Shown piece after piece: positions 54,741-61,882 of a stretch of DNA of 64,000 nucleotides. The notes under the pieces are model-generated. The model did no database searches and was not told where the DNA came from. It worked only from the letters and a program-made list of their open reading frames with translations. A program made the translations under genes and the position numbers. Positions within the stretch are counted from its first letter, which is position 1; each line of letters opens with the position of its first letter. Source of the DNA: a virus; the IMG/VR virus record IMGVR_UViG_3300033273_000460, positions 43,771-107,770 of that record, one strand, 5' to 3'.

Positions 54741-55267
54741 ACCAATTACACCCTAGTTTTTATCACATCAAAGATGTGTTCACTGACCAGCAACTTACAG
54801 AATTAAGAAGTTTGTACTGGGACAAACACACATGGCAAGAATTAGCAGACGAATGGGATAACATACGCCATAAAAAAACATTAGATTTTGAGATAGACGG
54901 ATTGGAAGAAATACAAAATTTTATCGAAGACAGATTACAAAAACCAGTATATCCAAATAGTCCTCAATTATGGTTTGATTATCCTGGTTACATAGATCGT
55001 TTACACACAAGTACTGGTCCTAATATACATGTGGCTGCAAAAATATATCTTATTCACAGTTCAAATACACAACAAGGCACCTACTTTATAGATGACGTCA
55101 CTGATCATGAAAAGAGGAGTCTATACCATATTGATTATGTTGTGAATACAGGATATGTAATGTTTGGGCCTACACAATTTAGCCATGGCATGAGGCATCC
55201 TGTAACAGATCATCGTATGAGTCTTTATCAAAGTTATAGGCTCAATTCAATTGCAGCCAACGAGTAG
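54731..55267 (+). CDS. Double-stranded beta-helix protein, 2OG-Fe(II) oxygenase-like
   Basis: A 178-residue protein with a GTG start overlapping the carbamoyltransferase by 10 bases. YIDRLHTSTGPNIHVAAKIYL, GTYFIDD and FGPTQFSHGMRHPVTDHRMSLY follow the strand order of phage 2-oxoglutarate/Fe(II) dioxygenases, with the distal His and Arg in place. The first metal motif is weak: HxT where HxD is expected. It may be a hydroxylase with altered metal binding or a non-catalytic member. Confidence 0.5.
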   Translation: MFIDQLHPSFYHIKDVFTDQQLTELRSLYWDKHTWQELADEWDNIRHKKTLDFEIDGLEEIQNFIEDRLQKPVYPNSPQLWFDYPGYIDRLHTSTGPNIHVAAKIYLIHSSNTQQGTYFIDDVTDHEKRSLYHIDYVVNTGYVMFGPTQFSHGMRHPVTDHRMSLYQSYRLNSIAANE

Positions 55268-55574
55268 TGATGTGCAACTAAAAGACAAAGTAATAGTCGC
55301 ACTTAGAGATGTGTATGATCCTGAAATCAGTATCAACGTGTATGACCTTGGGCTAATATATAACATTGAAGTAACAGGCACACATGTACATGTTCAGCAC
55401 TCACTTACCAGCATGATGTGTCCATTTGCAGATCAAATCTGTGAGGACATTACCAATGCTGTCAAAGGCGTAGATGGTGTAGAAACTGTAGAGCGAGAAT
55501 TGGTTTGGGAGCCGGAGTTTGGTCCAGAAATGGTACCAGAGGATACTAAATTAGCTTTGGGTTGGGATTTTTAA
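55251..55574 (+). CDS. MIP18/SufT-family Fe-S cluster assembly protein
   Basis: A 107-residue DUF59 protein with a TTG start. DPEISINVYDLGLIYNIEV (about residues 24-42), SLTSMMCPFADQI with the conserved Cys-Pro, VDGVETVERELVWEP and a final KLALGWDF match the MIP18/PaaD/SufT family along its whole length. These proteins help insert Fe-S clusters into target enzymes. As last gene of an operon with six radical SAM proteins, each needing one or more clusters, it is a plausible dedicated maturation factor. It converges with the next gene, overlapping it by 24 bases. Confidence 0.88.
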   Translation: MQPTSSDVQLKDKVIVALRDVYDPEISINVYDLGLIYNIEVTGTHVHVQHSLTSMMCPFADQICEDITNAVKGVDGVETVERELVWEPEFGPEMVPEDTKLALGWDF

Positions 55575-56615
55575 TTCAATATCCTTAAACAATTGATTGA
55601 CAATGTTGTCTAGTGTGCGTTGCATATAGAACCATTCATAGTTGTGTTCTAGTGTGCTTCGTATGCTCTTTGTTTTGATCATGCTTTGTATGTTTTCAAG
55701 TGGCTGGTCTGCTAAATCTTTTATCACATCAAATGCTGCACTGTATCTTGCATCATGATCCTCTAAATTGTCATAGTGCTCGCTCCAGTGTGTGCCAAAT
55801 GTTTTGAACCCCATTTGTTTGAGAGTATCCAGTGTTTTACATGTTCCAAACACTATAAAAGGTTGCATGAGCACCATTGGTTTGAATATCTTTTCTGTAA
55901 AAAAGTTTTCGTTTTGATCAAATACTGTTTCCATACAAATGTGTATACCACAAGTGTTTGCAGTTTCAACGTCTACGCTGTGGCTAGCATTGGGATGAGT
56001 TTTATCATCTATTACCAATGGTAAAATTTTTTGTATGTCTTCTCTGCCAGTGATGCTTTCAAAACTTTGTTGTGTAAGCGGATCGTGTGCAGGAAAACTG
56101 TATGCTGCAGTATCAAGTATGTTGTTGTCATAAAAGTCTTGCACCAGTTTACAACGATGAGGCCTATTTTCTGCAAACAATCTGTTGTAACACACAAAAT
56201 GTTTTTCAAGTGTGCGTTCGCTTGGACGCATCAACAGTGGGTGGTTTCTATATCCTCTGTACCAATCTCTTGCTGCAACATAGTGGTGTTGATAGTGTAC
56301 AACACTCCAACCGTATTTTTCAACATAACTGTCTAAGTTTTCGCCGTACTTTTCTGCAGTAATAAGTATTACTGTTGATCCCCAATCATTAAACATTTCA
56401 GCAAAATGATCTAGCCAACGTATTCTTGACCAAATTGGTTCTTGATCGTATAATAATAACACAGTCTTAGGAAATTCATAAGCACTGTCAAACACAGTAT
56501 CTTCTGGATGTTCACTGCCATATGGATAAGGATATACCACAGCAGGTTCTAAATGGTCATACGTGCGTCTAAACCAAGTGCTGATGGTAGGATAAAAGGT
56601 TTCTAAATTATACAT
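55551..56615 (-). CDS. Glycosyltransferase-like protein with RPHR and TEKI motifs, minus strand
   Basis: A 354-residue protein, fourth member of the family in the accessory operon but on the other strand. HFVCYNRLFAENRPHRCKLV (about residues 144-163) and FFTEKIFKPMVLMQPFIVFG (about residues 242-261), then GFKTFGTHWSEHYD, are its signatures. The N-terminal half has VLLLYDQEPIWSRIRW. Its start codon CAT overlaps the ATG of the divergent next gene in the tetranucleotide CATG, so promoters for each must lie in the other's coding region. Confidence 0.6.
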   Translation of the reverse strand: MYNLETFYPTISTWFRRTYDHLEPAVVYPYPYGSEHPEDTVFDSAYEFPKTVLLLYDQEPIWSRIRWLDHFAEMFNDWGSTVILITAEKYGENLDSYVEKYGWSVVHYQHHYVAARDWYRGYRNHPLLMRPSERTLEKHFVCYNRLFAENRPHRCKLVQDFYDNNILDTAAYSFPAHDPLTQQSFESITGREDIQKILPLVIDDKTHPNASHSVDVETANTCGIHICMETVFDQNENFFTEKIFKPMVLMQPFIVFGTCKTLDTLKQMGFKTFGTHWSEHYDNLEDHDARYSAAFDVIKDLADQPLENIQSMIKTKSIRSTLEHNYEWFYMQRTLDNIVNQLFKDIELKIPTQS

Positions 56616-58920
56616 GTTTGATGTTTTCTACACAGGTTCTAAGCCAAATTTGTTTGCTCACGAGCAACCTGCTGATTCAATTGAAGCAGCACGACAGCAA
56701 AGTCGCACTGAATACTGTTGGTATTTATGTGGCCAAAATGACTACACAAATTTTCGCTTTGACATGGTGCCTCCACACTGGGAGCATGATCATGTGTACA
56801 CCTGGCCCAGTCAATGGCAACAAGATGGACAAGTGTATCTAACACCCAAACACAATCCAGGTCCTTTACACTACATGAAAGATCAAATGGTAACTAGATT
56901 GCCATGTGAAGATAACTGGCAAATACCTTTGAACATTGACACTGATGCATTTGATTTTAGTTGGCATCCAAACCCAAGTGAAAATTACATTCATGTTTTT
57001 GGAACACAATGGCAACCAGATGGAGGTCCTGAGTATCACACACCGGGTGCCAATGAAATCAAGTACGAAAGTGTACAAAGATCAACAGCGTTAGAAAATT
57101 TAGATCATTGGCGTGTACCTGACAATGCTGATGTTGATGAGTTTGATTTTAGCTGGCACCCTCGAAAGTCAGACATTTACGTTCATGTTTTTGGTAGTAA
57201 ATGGGCAAGACAGGGAGGCCCTGAATATCACACACCTGGTGCTAATGAAATAAAATATGAAAATGCACAAACTGTAAAAAGTAAAATTACCTGCGACGTT
57301 TTTGTTGTAGACCAGTTTAACAAAAACAACAACAAAAGTTTTGACACAGTAAAGACACAAGATGAAAATGCTCGCAAAATTAGAGGTGTAGGCAACTGGG
57401 CCAGCATTATTAAAAAGGCTTGCGAAAACTCTACCAGTGACTTTGTATGGATAGTCAGCAGTGATTATGACTACACAGACTTTGACTTTGGGTGGTATCC
57501 AGAAACTTGGCAAAGCAACATGATACATGTGTTTGGCAGCAAGTTTCAGAAATGGGCCAATGTGTTCCGTGTGCCGCGTTGGGAGTTTCTACGACTGGCA
57601 CCTTGGTTTGAAGATGTAAAAGACTTTCCAGAACTAAACTTTGTTGAGGATCAAACAGTAGAATTGTTTGACGACAACAGAGAAATTGTGTATGTAGACT
57701 TTGGCAATGGCATAGACTTTGCACCTGATTTGGATCACAAAACCACACGCTTCTTTAGCACTTGGTTAGAAACACTTGGTCGCATATGCGAACGCACTGA
57801 CAGCGAGTACATATGGGTTGCAAGCAGTATTTGTGACTATACAAACTTTGACTTTGGATGGGAACCAGAACCGTGGCAGCAAGACATGCTGCATGTGTTT
57901 GCCAGCAATGATCAAAGAGAAGGTGATACATTTTTGGTGCCTGTACAGCGTTTTAAGCAGCAACAGCAACGTCTAGAACTTCTAGGCTGGTTTGACACTG
58001 TAAACTATGTAGAAGGCATTACTGTACCTGCATACAGCTGGCCTGTTGCAGCAAGTGTACACGCTATAACAACAGTCTATGCTTGGTTACTGCGTAATGG
58101 CACACAGACTGTAGACTATACGCCTAGTTTTTGGAAAAAGCCTGATTTACATGTCTTGAACACAAGCGGAAGTGTATCGTTATGCCCAAGAGACAGTAAA
58201 ACACATTTTAAAGAGCAAATGTATGATTACCCATACATATTGCGTCATAATCGCAAAGATATACCAGAAAAAATACTGGATGTTGTATATGTTTCAAACG
58301 GCGAAAAAAATGCCAATTTAAATTGGGAAAGACTTCAAAAACTGTGCCCACGAGCCAAAAGAATTGATGGTGTTAATGGCAGAGCACAAGCATATAAAGC
58401 ATGTGCAGAAGTAAGCGAGACTGAATGGTTTTTAAATGTGTTTGCTAAATGTTGGGTGCACGATGACTTTGACTTTAACTGGCAACCTGATTATCTGCAA
58501 AGCGACAAGCATTATATTTTTAATGCTCATAACACTGTGACCGGATTAACATATGGACACATGGGAATTATTGCTTATCACAAACGATTGGTTTTAGATT
58601 GTGAAACTTGGGGGTTAGACTTTACACTCAGTATGCCACACACTAGTGTACCTATAACAGCAAGCACTGCTGACTATGCAACCACTCCTTATGAAACTTG
58701 GCGCACTGCATTTCGCGAAGCAGTTAAATTAACGCAACAACAAGATCCACAAAGCCAATACAGATTAAATGCATGGCTTAATGTTGGGAATGGAGAGTTT
58801 GGAGAATGGAGTATGAGCGGTGCTCGTGATGCTGTAGACTTTGTAGCTACAGGACAAGATTTACAATTAAGTTTTGAATGGGCTTGGCTCAAAGAAACTT
58901 TTGACAGCCTCTATAACTAA
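56614..58920 (+). CDS. Six-repeat protein with C-terminal glycosyltransferase-like domain
   Basis: A 768-residue protein. A unit of the type DYTxFDFxWxPExWQxDMxHVFgSkxQ recurs about six times, centred near residues 47, 113, 176, 289, 411 and 618. Copies 2 and 3 also share a HTPGANEIKYE tail and are recent duplications at DNA level. Residues about 565-740 (VVYVSNGEKNANLNW, CPRAKRIDGVNG, YETWRTAFREAVKL) are homologous to the 301-residue protein at 36.3 kb. I infer repeated GT-A-like modules or a repeat-based binding protein. It overlaps the next gene by 54 bases, tail to tail. Confidence 0.65.
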   Translation: MFDVFYTGSKPNLFAHEQPADSIEAARQQSRTEYCWYLCGQNDYTNFRFDMVPPHWEHDHVYTWPSQWQQDGQVYLTPKHNPGPLHYMKDQMVTRLPCEDNWQIPLNIDTDAFDFSWHPNPSENYIHVFGTQWQPDGGPEYHTPGANEIKYESVQRSTALENLDHWRVPDNADVDEFDFSWHPRKSDIYVHVFGSKWARQGGPEYHTPGANEIKYENAQTVKSKITCDVFVVDQFNKNNNKSFDTVKTQDENARKIRGVGNWASIIKKACENSTSDFVWIVSSDYDYTDFDFGWYPETWQSNMIHVFGSKFQKWANVFRVPRWEFLRLAPWFEDVKDFPELNFVEDQTVELFDDNREIVYVDFGNGIDFAPDLDHKTTRFFSTWLETLGRICERTDSEYIWVASSICDYTNFDFGWEPEPWQQDMLHVFASNDQREGDTFLVPVQRFKQQQQRLELLGWFDTVNYVEGITVPAYSWPVAASVHAITTVYAWLLRNGTQTVDYTPSFWKKPDLHVLNTSGSVSLCPRDSKTHFKEQMYDYPYILRHNRKDIPEKILDVVYVSNGEKNANLNWERLQKLCPRAKRIDGVNGRAQAYKACAEVSETEWFLNVFAKCWVHDDFDFNWQPDYLQSDKHYIFNAHNTVTGLTYGHMGIIAYHKRLVLDCETWGLDFTLSMPHTSVPITASTADYATTPYETWRTAFREAVKLTQQQDPQSQYRLNAWLNVGNGEFGEWSMSGARDAVDFVATGQDLQLSFEWAWLKETFDSLYN
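57022..57073 (+). repeat. Intragenic duplication, copy 1
   Basis: Segment coding for GGPEYHTPGANEIKYES, repeated 192 bases later at 57214-57265 with mostly silent changes. It marks a recent tandem duplication of one protein repeat. Confidence 0.75.
57214..57265 (+). repeat. Intragenic duplication, copy 2
   Basis: Second copy of the segment at 57022-57073, coding for GGPEYHTPGANEIKYEN. Confidence 0.75.
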
Positions 58921-59847
58921 TTCAACTTCTAAATCTGTGGTGTAACTGTCACATGGTAATTGTAAAAAGCGTTCACAGTTGCTTTGCGCCTGCGGCATTT
59001 CAAACAATGGCTTTGCATATGCACGTTTTGTTTGAATAAGATTGTTTGTTAAATGTGTTTCTAGTTCTGCACGTTGATCAGTAGCAATAATAAATTTACT
59101 AACCATTCCTGTAACATCTGTGACGATTTCTACATAGTGTCTTAATTCTTCTATGTATTGTTCTGCAATTTCTCTACGGTGTTTGGTCCAATCGTCAAAG
59201 TGGTCTAGTTTTACTAAACACTCTGCACAGTCGCGTTCGCTCATAATGCTGTTACCGCCTGTGTGTTTGTTTACAACACCGTGCCGTCTCAACTGTCTAA
59301 CACTATGTGCAAGGTCTTCGTCGTTGGTAACAACTGCTCCGCCATTGCCAAAGTTTGGTAAACTTTTTGTAGGATCAAAACTATAACTAGCAAATACACC
59401 TTGTAGAGGTAATCCAAAGTGTTGTGCACCATCTTCGTAGATAGGTACTGTGGTATCTAATTCACTATTGTTTCCAAAAAGTCCAACCCAAACAGCACTG
59501 TGTGTTACACTCTTCCATTCTATACAACCTTTTGAATCAACATCACAAGGTATGATGTTTGTACCTGCTCGGGTGCAACTGTTAGGTGTTGCTACAAAAC
59601 TTTGCGCAGGAACACATACACTTTTTTCTCCAGTAGCTTGCAATCCATACATTAGTGCATCACTACCACTGCCCACAACAACGCAGTGACTTGCGCCACT
59701 GCGTTCTGCTAATGCTTCCTCAAAATGTTTTGTAAAATTTCCTAGCATAACTTGACCGCTGTTTAACACAGCCTGTTGCACAGCATCAAGTTTTTGATAG
59801 AGTTCTTTGTTCAATCTGTTGAGATTGGTTAGGTTTATTTTATTCAT
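58867..59847 (-). CDS. DegT/DnrJ/EryC1-type sugar aminotransferase
   Basis: A 326-residue PLP enzyme that aminates keto-sugar nucleotides. The PLP lysine is K161 in SFDPTKSLPNFGNGGAV. IYEDGAQHFG (D139) supplies the pyridine-binding Asp, and VVVGSGSDALMYGLQA the phosphate-binding loop. It is shorter than typical members (about 370 residues), with a trimmed C-terminal part. It points to an amino sugar as a building block and links to the epimerase and transferases upstream. It lies between the repeat protein (54-base tail overlap) and thyX (six bases apart). Confidence 0.92.
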   Translation of the reverse strand: MNKINLTNLNRLNKELYQKLDAVQQAVLNSGQVMLGNFTKHFEEALAERSGASHCVVVGSGSDALMYGLQATGEKSVCVPAQSFVATPNSCTRAGTNIIPCDVDSKGCIEWKSVTHSAVWVGLFGNNSELDTTVPIYEDGAQHFGLPLQGVFASYSFDPTKSLPNFGNGGAVVTNDEDLAHSVRQLRRHGVVNKHTGGNSIMSERDCAECLVKLDHFDDWTKHRREIAEQYIEELRHYVEIVTDVTGMVSKFIIATDQRAELETHLTNNLIQTKRAYAKPLFEMPQAQSNCERFLQLPCDSYTTDLEVELVIEAVKSFFEPSPFKT

Positions 59848-59853
59848 TAATGA

Positions 59854-60507
59854 TTATAGAGATTCTGCTAGTGGAAATATTTCTGCAATCACTTTGGCGC
59901 AAGCATGAGCAATTTCCATGTGCTCTTTTTGGGTGCCGTTAGCACCTCTTAATTCAATGTAGTGTACCCATGAACGAAGTGTGCCGTTCATGTATAGTCT
60001 TGTTTTTGTACAACCTTCGGGTAAAACCGCACGAGCCTGTTCTTTGGCAATGCCATTTTCAATAGCCCATTCATAAACTTCTTGAGCTTTGTCAATAACT
60101 TCTTGTTGCTTGTCTTCCCAATCGTGGATAAGTCCAACATTGTCTGTTTCAATTGAATTTTGTCTGTTGCTTGGATCTTGTAAACGTGCTTCACGTGTGA
60201 CAAATTGATCACCCATAGCAGCAGGATCCGCATAACGCTGACTAAATTCTTGGAAAGCAAAACTTCTGTGTCTAACTATCTGATGTGCAATATCTCTAGT
60301 GGTATCAATTTGTAGACACACATTTACCATTTCCAGTGGTGACCAGTGAGCATGTTTGATAAGGTGCCGTATCAATTTCTCACTGGTTTCGCTGTTCATT
60401 TGATTTGCAGGGTTACTTACTCTAGCACAATACGCAATAAGTTCTTGACAGTTGTCAAGTTTCATATCTGGATTTGCTACACTGTGCGAAATAAGTTTTA
60501 CCTGCAT
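59854..60507 (-). CDS. thyX: Flavin-dependent thymidylate synthase ThyX
   Basis: A 217-residue enzyme making dTMP from dUMP with methylene-THF, FAD and NADPH. The ThyX signature RHRSFAFQEFSQRYA stands at residues 79-93; FVTREAR and EQARAVLPEG (about residue 157) are further conserved blocks, with the Arg of TKTRLYMNG in the active site. ThyX releases THF directly, so no dihydrofolate reductase is needed; the phage glyA could regenerate its cofactor. The start overlaps the preceding stop (TAATG). Confidence 0.97.
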   Translation of the reverse strand: MQVKLISHSVANPDMKLDNCQELIAYCARVSNPANQMNSETSEKLIRHLIKHAHWSPLEMVNVCLQIDTTRDIAHQIVRHRSFAFQEFSQRYADPAAMGDQFVTREARLQDPSNRQNSIETDNVGLIHDWEDKQQEVIDKAQEVYEWAIENGIAKEQARAVLPEGCTKTRLYMNGTLRSWVHYIELRGANGTQKEHMEIAHACAKVIAEIFPLAESL

Positions 60508-61145
60508 TACATCACCACTGCTTTAGACTTTGCAGGCCGCCCACGCTTTTTAGGAGCAACACTTGGATCAAGTTCACTTGCTTCTTCCATAAGCCTTTGC
60601 ACTTCTGCTTCTAGTCCAGTTATTTGTGCTCGCATTTGCTCTGCTTGTGTTACAAGGTTGCGAGCAATGTCTGCATCACTTAGTACACCAGCACCTGATG
60701 CTTGTTGTGCTGCTTGGATACCTGCAGCCTTCTTTTGTGGGTCTGCAAGTCCAGCATTGGCATCAAGATCCGCAAGTTTAGCAGCAGCTTCGCCACCGGT
60801 GTCTAAGTCACGGATGATTTGATTGATCTCACTCAACTGCACACCTGGGTTATTTGGACGTGGAATCATAATCACATCTTGTGTGCGAACTTTCTTCATC
60901 CAGCCTTCTTGGTGGATTGCGTTTAGCAACACACGACCATCTGTTCCTGTTACTCGAGCAAGTGCATCAGCAAGATCTTTTGCATTTTGTCCTGCATCAC
61001 TTTGCAAGCAGTTCATAATATCGTCGTGGAAGTGTGTGGGCAAGTTGTCTGGGTATACCACAAGACACATGTGATCCTCACCTGGCACTTCACGGAAGAC
61101 CACAACAACTCGCTTGTCGTTTTGTCTACCAACATGTTTAATCAT
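60507..61145 (-). CDS. Conserved phage protein with coiled coil and basic tail
   Basis: A 212-residue protein. The N-terminal part is compact (KRVVVVFREVPGEDHMCLVV; later MPTHFHDDIM-like PTHFHDDIMNCLQSD). Residues about 110-190 are Ala/Gln/Glu-rich and likely coiled coil (LVTQAEQMRAQITGLEAEVQ). The end KKRGRPAKSK resembles an AT-hook (RGRP), suggesting DNA contact. Similar proteins are common in marine T4-like phages but without known function. It overlaps both neighbours. Confidence 0.6.
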   Translation of the reverse strand: MIKHVGRQNDKRVVVVFREVPGEDHMCLVVYPDNLPTHFHDDIMNCLQSDAGQNAKDLADALARVTGTDGRVLLNAIHQEGWMKKVRTQDVIMIPRPNNPGVQLSEINQIIRDLDTGGEAAAKLADLDANAGLADPQKKAAGIQAAQQASGAGVLSDADIARNLVTQAEQMRAQITGLEAEVQRLMEEASELDPSVAPKKRGRPAKSKAVVM

Positions 61146-61395
61146 CAGTTTCTCCTTCTGCAGGTGCTTCTTCTTCAGCTTCGGGTTGTGGCACTTCTAC
61201 TGCGCCATTTGCTACCAAGAAGGTCATTAGATTGTTGTACAGCACACCTACAGCTTGCATTTCATTGGCTTTGATAGCACCGCGGCTGCTAACAACTTCA
61301 ATGATGTTGGCCATAAGTTTTAGATCATTTACACCCAATGAAGGTGCAGACACTTCCTGTTGTTCTTCTACAGGTGCTTGGGTGTCTTCGGACAT
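61138..61395 (-). CDS. Small acidic conserved phage protein
   Basis: An 85-residue protein: acidic, disordered ends (EDTQAPVEEQQEV and a Glu-rich tail) around a helical core LGVNDLKLMANIIEVVSSRG followed by IKANEMQAVGVLYNNLMTFL. This core is familiar from small unnamed proteins of T4-like cyanophages. A good ribosome binding site (AAGGAG at 61402-61407) and a consensus promoter precede it. Function unknown. Confidence 0.65.
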   Translation of the reverse strand: MSEDTQAPVEEQQEVSAPSLGVNDLKLMANIIEVVSSRGAIKANEMQAVGVLYNNLMTFLVANGAVEVPQPEAEEEAPAEGETDD

Positions 61396-61424
61396 TCGAA
61401 TCTCCTTGTTAATTGATAAGTTAT

Positions 61425-61454
61425 ATTATACGGTAAATTGTATAGCAGTGTCAA
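61425..61454 (-). promoter_or_regulatory. Consensus sigma70 promoter at the right-end operon
   Basis: Minus strand: perfect TTGACA (61449-61454), an 18-bp spacer and perfect TATAAT (61425-61430). The expected start is near 61418, giving a 23-nt leader with AAGGAG. It drives the 85-residue gene, the coiled-coil gene and probably thyX and the aminotransferase. Confidence 0.78.
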
Positions 61455-61470
61455 TAATAATATGCTATTA

Positions 61471-61854
61471 TTATTTATAAAATCTTTTAGGGTTGGTAAA
61501 TTCTTTTAATTGCTTGGGATCAAACATTGCCCCCTGACCATAACCAATAATACATGCTTCGGTGTATTCATAATTAATTTCAAGCACTGCCCATTGATTA
61601 GTTTGTAGGTTAACAGATAGGTATACATACACAGGTATTGGTTTATCAGTGTTTACACTGTTTGCTGTACCCAATCCACCAAACGCTGTTGACATTTCCA
61701 CTGCTTGCATTTCTGCAAGCACATCATAAACAGGTCCGCACTGAATTGGCTTCATAGACCATTCTTGTTGCTCTGGTTGAGATAATACACTTTTTCCAGT
61801 AAATAAACCGCCTAAAAAGGCTAACCAACATAGTAGGAAAAACCACTTTGGCAT
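61471..61854 (-). CDS. Hypothetical protein with signal-anchor-like N-terminus
   Basis: A 127-residue protein. PKWFFLLCWLAFLGGLFTG (residues 2-20) is a hydrophobic segment after one Lys, consistent with a signal peptide or a single membrane anchor; possible cleavage is near residue 25. The rest (IQCGPVYDVLAEMQAVEM, then VYVYLSVNLQTNQWAVLEI) is beta-rich, with Cys39 and a Cys near residue 99, and would face the periplasm. Function unknown. Preceded by a late promoter core, so probably made late. Confidence 0.6.
   Translation of the reverse strand: MPKWFFLLCWLAFLGGLFTGKSVLSQPEQQEWSMKPIQCGPVYDVLAEMQAVEMSTAFGGLGTANSVNTDKPIPVYVYLSVNLQTNQWAVLEINYEYTEACIIGYGQGAMFDPKQLKEFTNPKRFYK
61472..61479 (-). 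promoter_or_regulatory. Late promoter core TATAAATA overlapping a stop codon
   Basis: Exact TATAAATA on the minus strand, formed by the final codons and stop of the upstream gene (TTT TAT AAA TAA). It would add a late start to the early promoter located 20 bases downstream. Confidence 0.6.
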
Positions 61855-61874
61855 TTGGTTCCCCTTTGCATAGT

Positions 61875-61882
61875 TATTTATG
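61875..61882 (-). promoter_or_regulatory. Late promoter-like CATAAATA overlapping a stop codon
   Basis: CATAAATA on the minus strand includes the TAA stop of the metallopeptidase-like gene (61878-61880) and lies 20 bases before the next ATG. AGGGGA in between serves as ribosome binding site. Confidence 0.55.

Noticed and set aside
59853-59858. TATAAT five bases before the aminotransferase ATG as another leaderless promoter
   Set aside because: No -35-like hexamer stands at 15-19 bp spacing, and the hexamer overlaps the thyX stop; chance in AT-rich DNA is likely.
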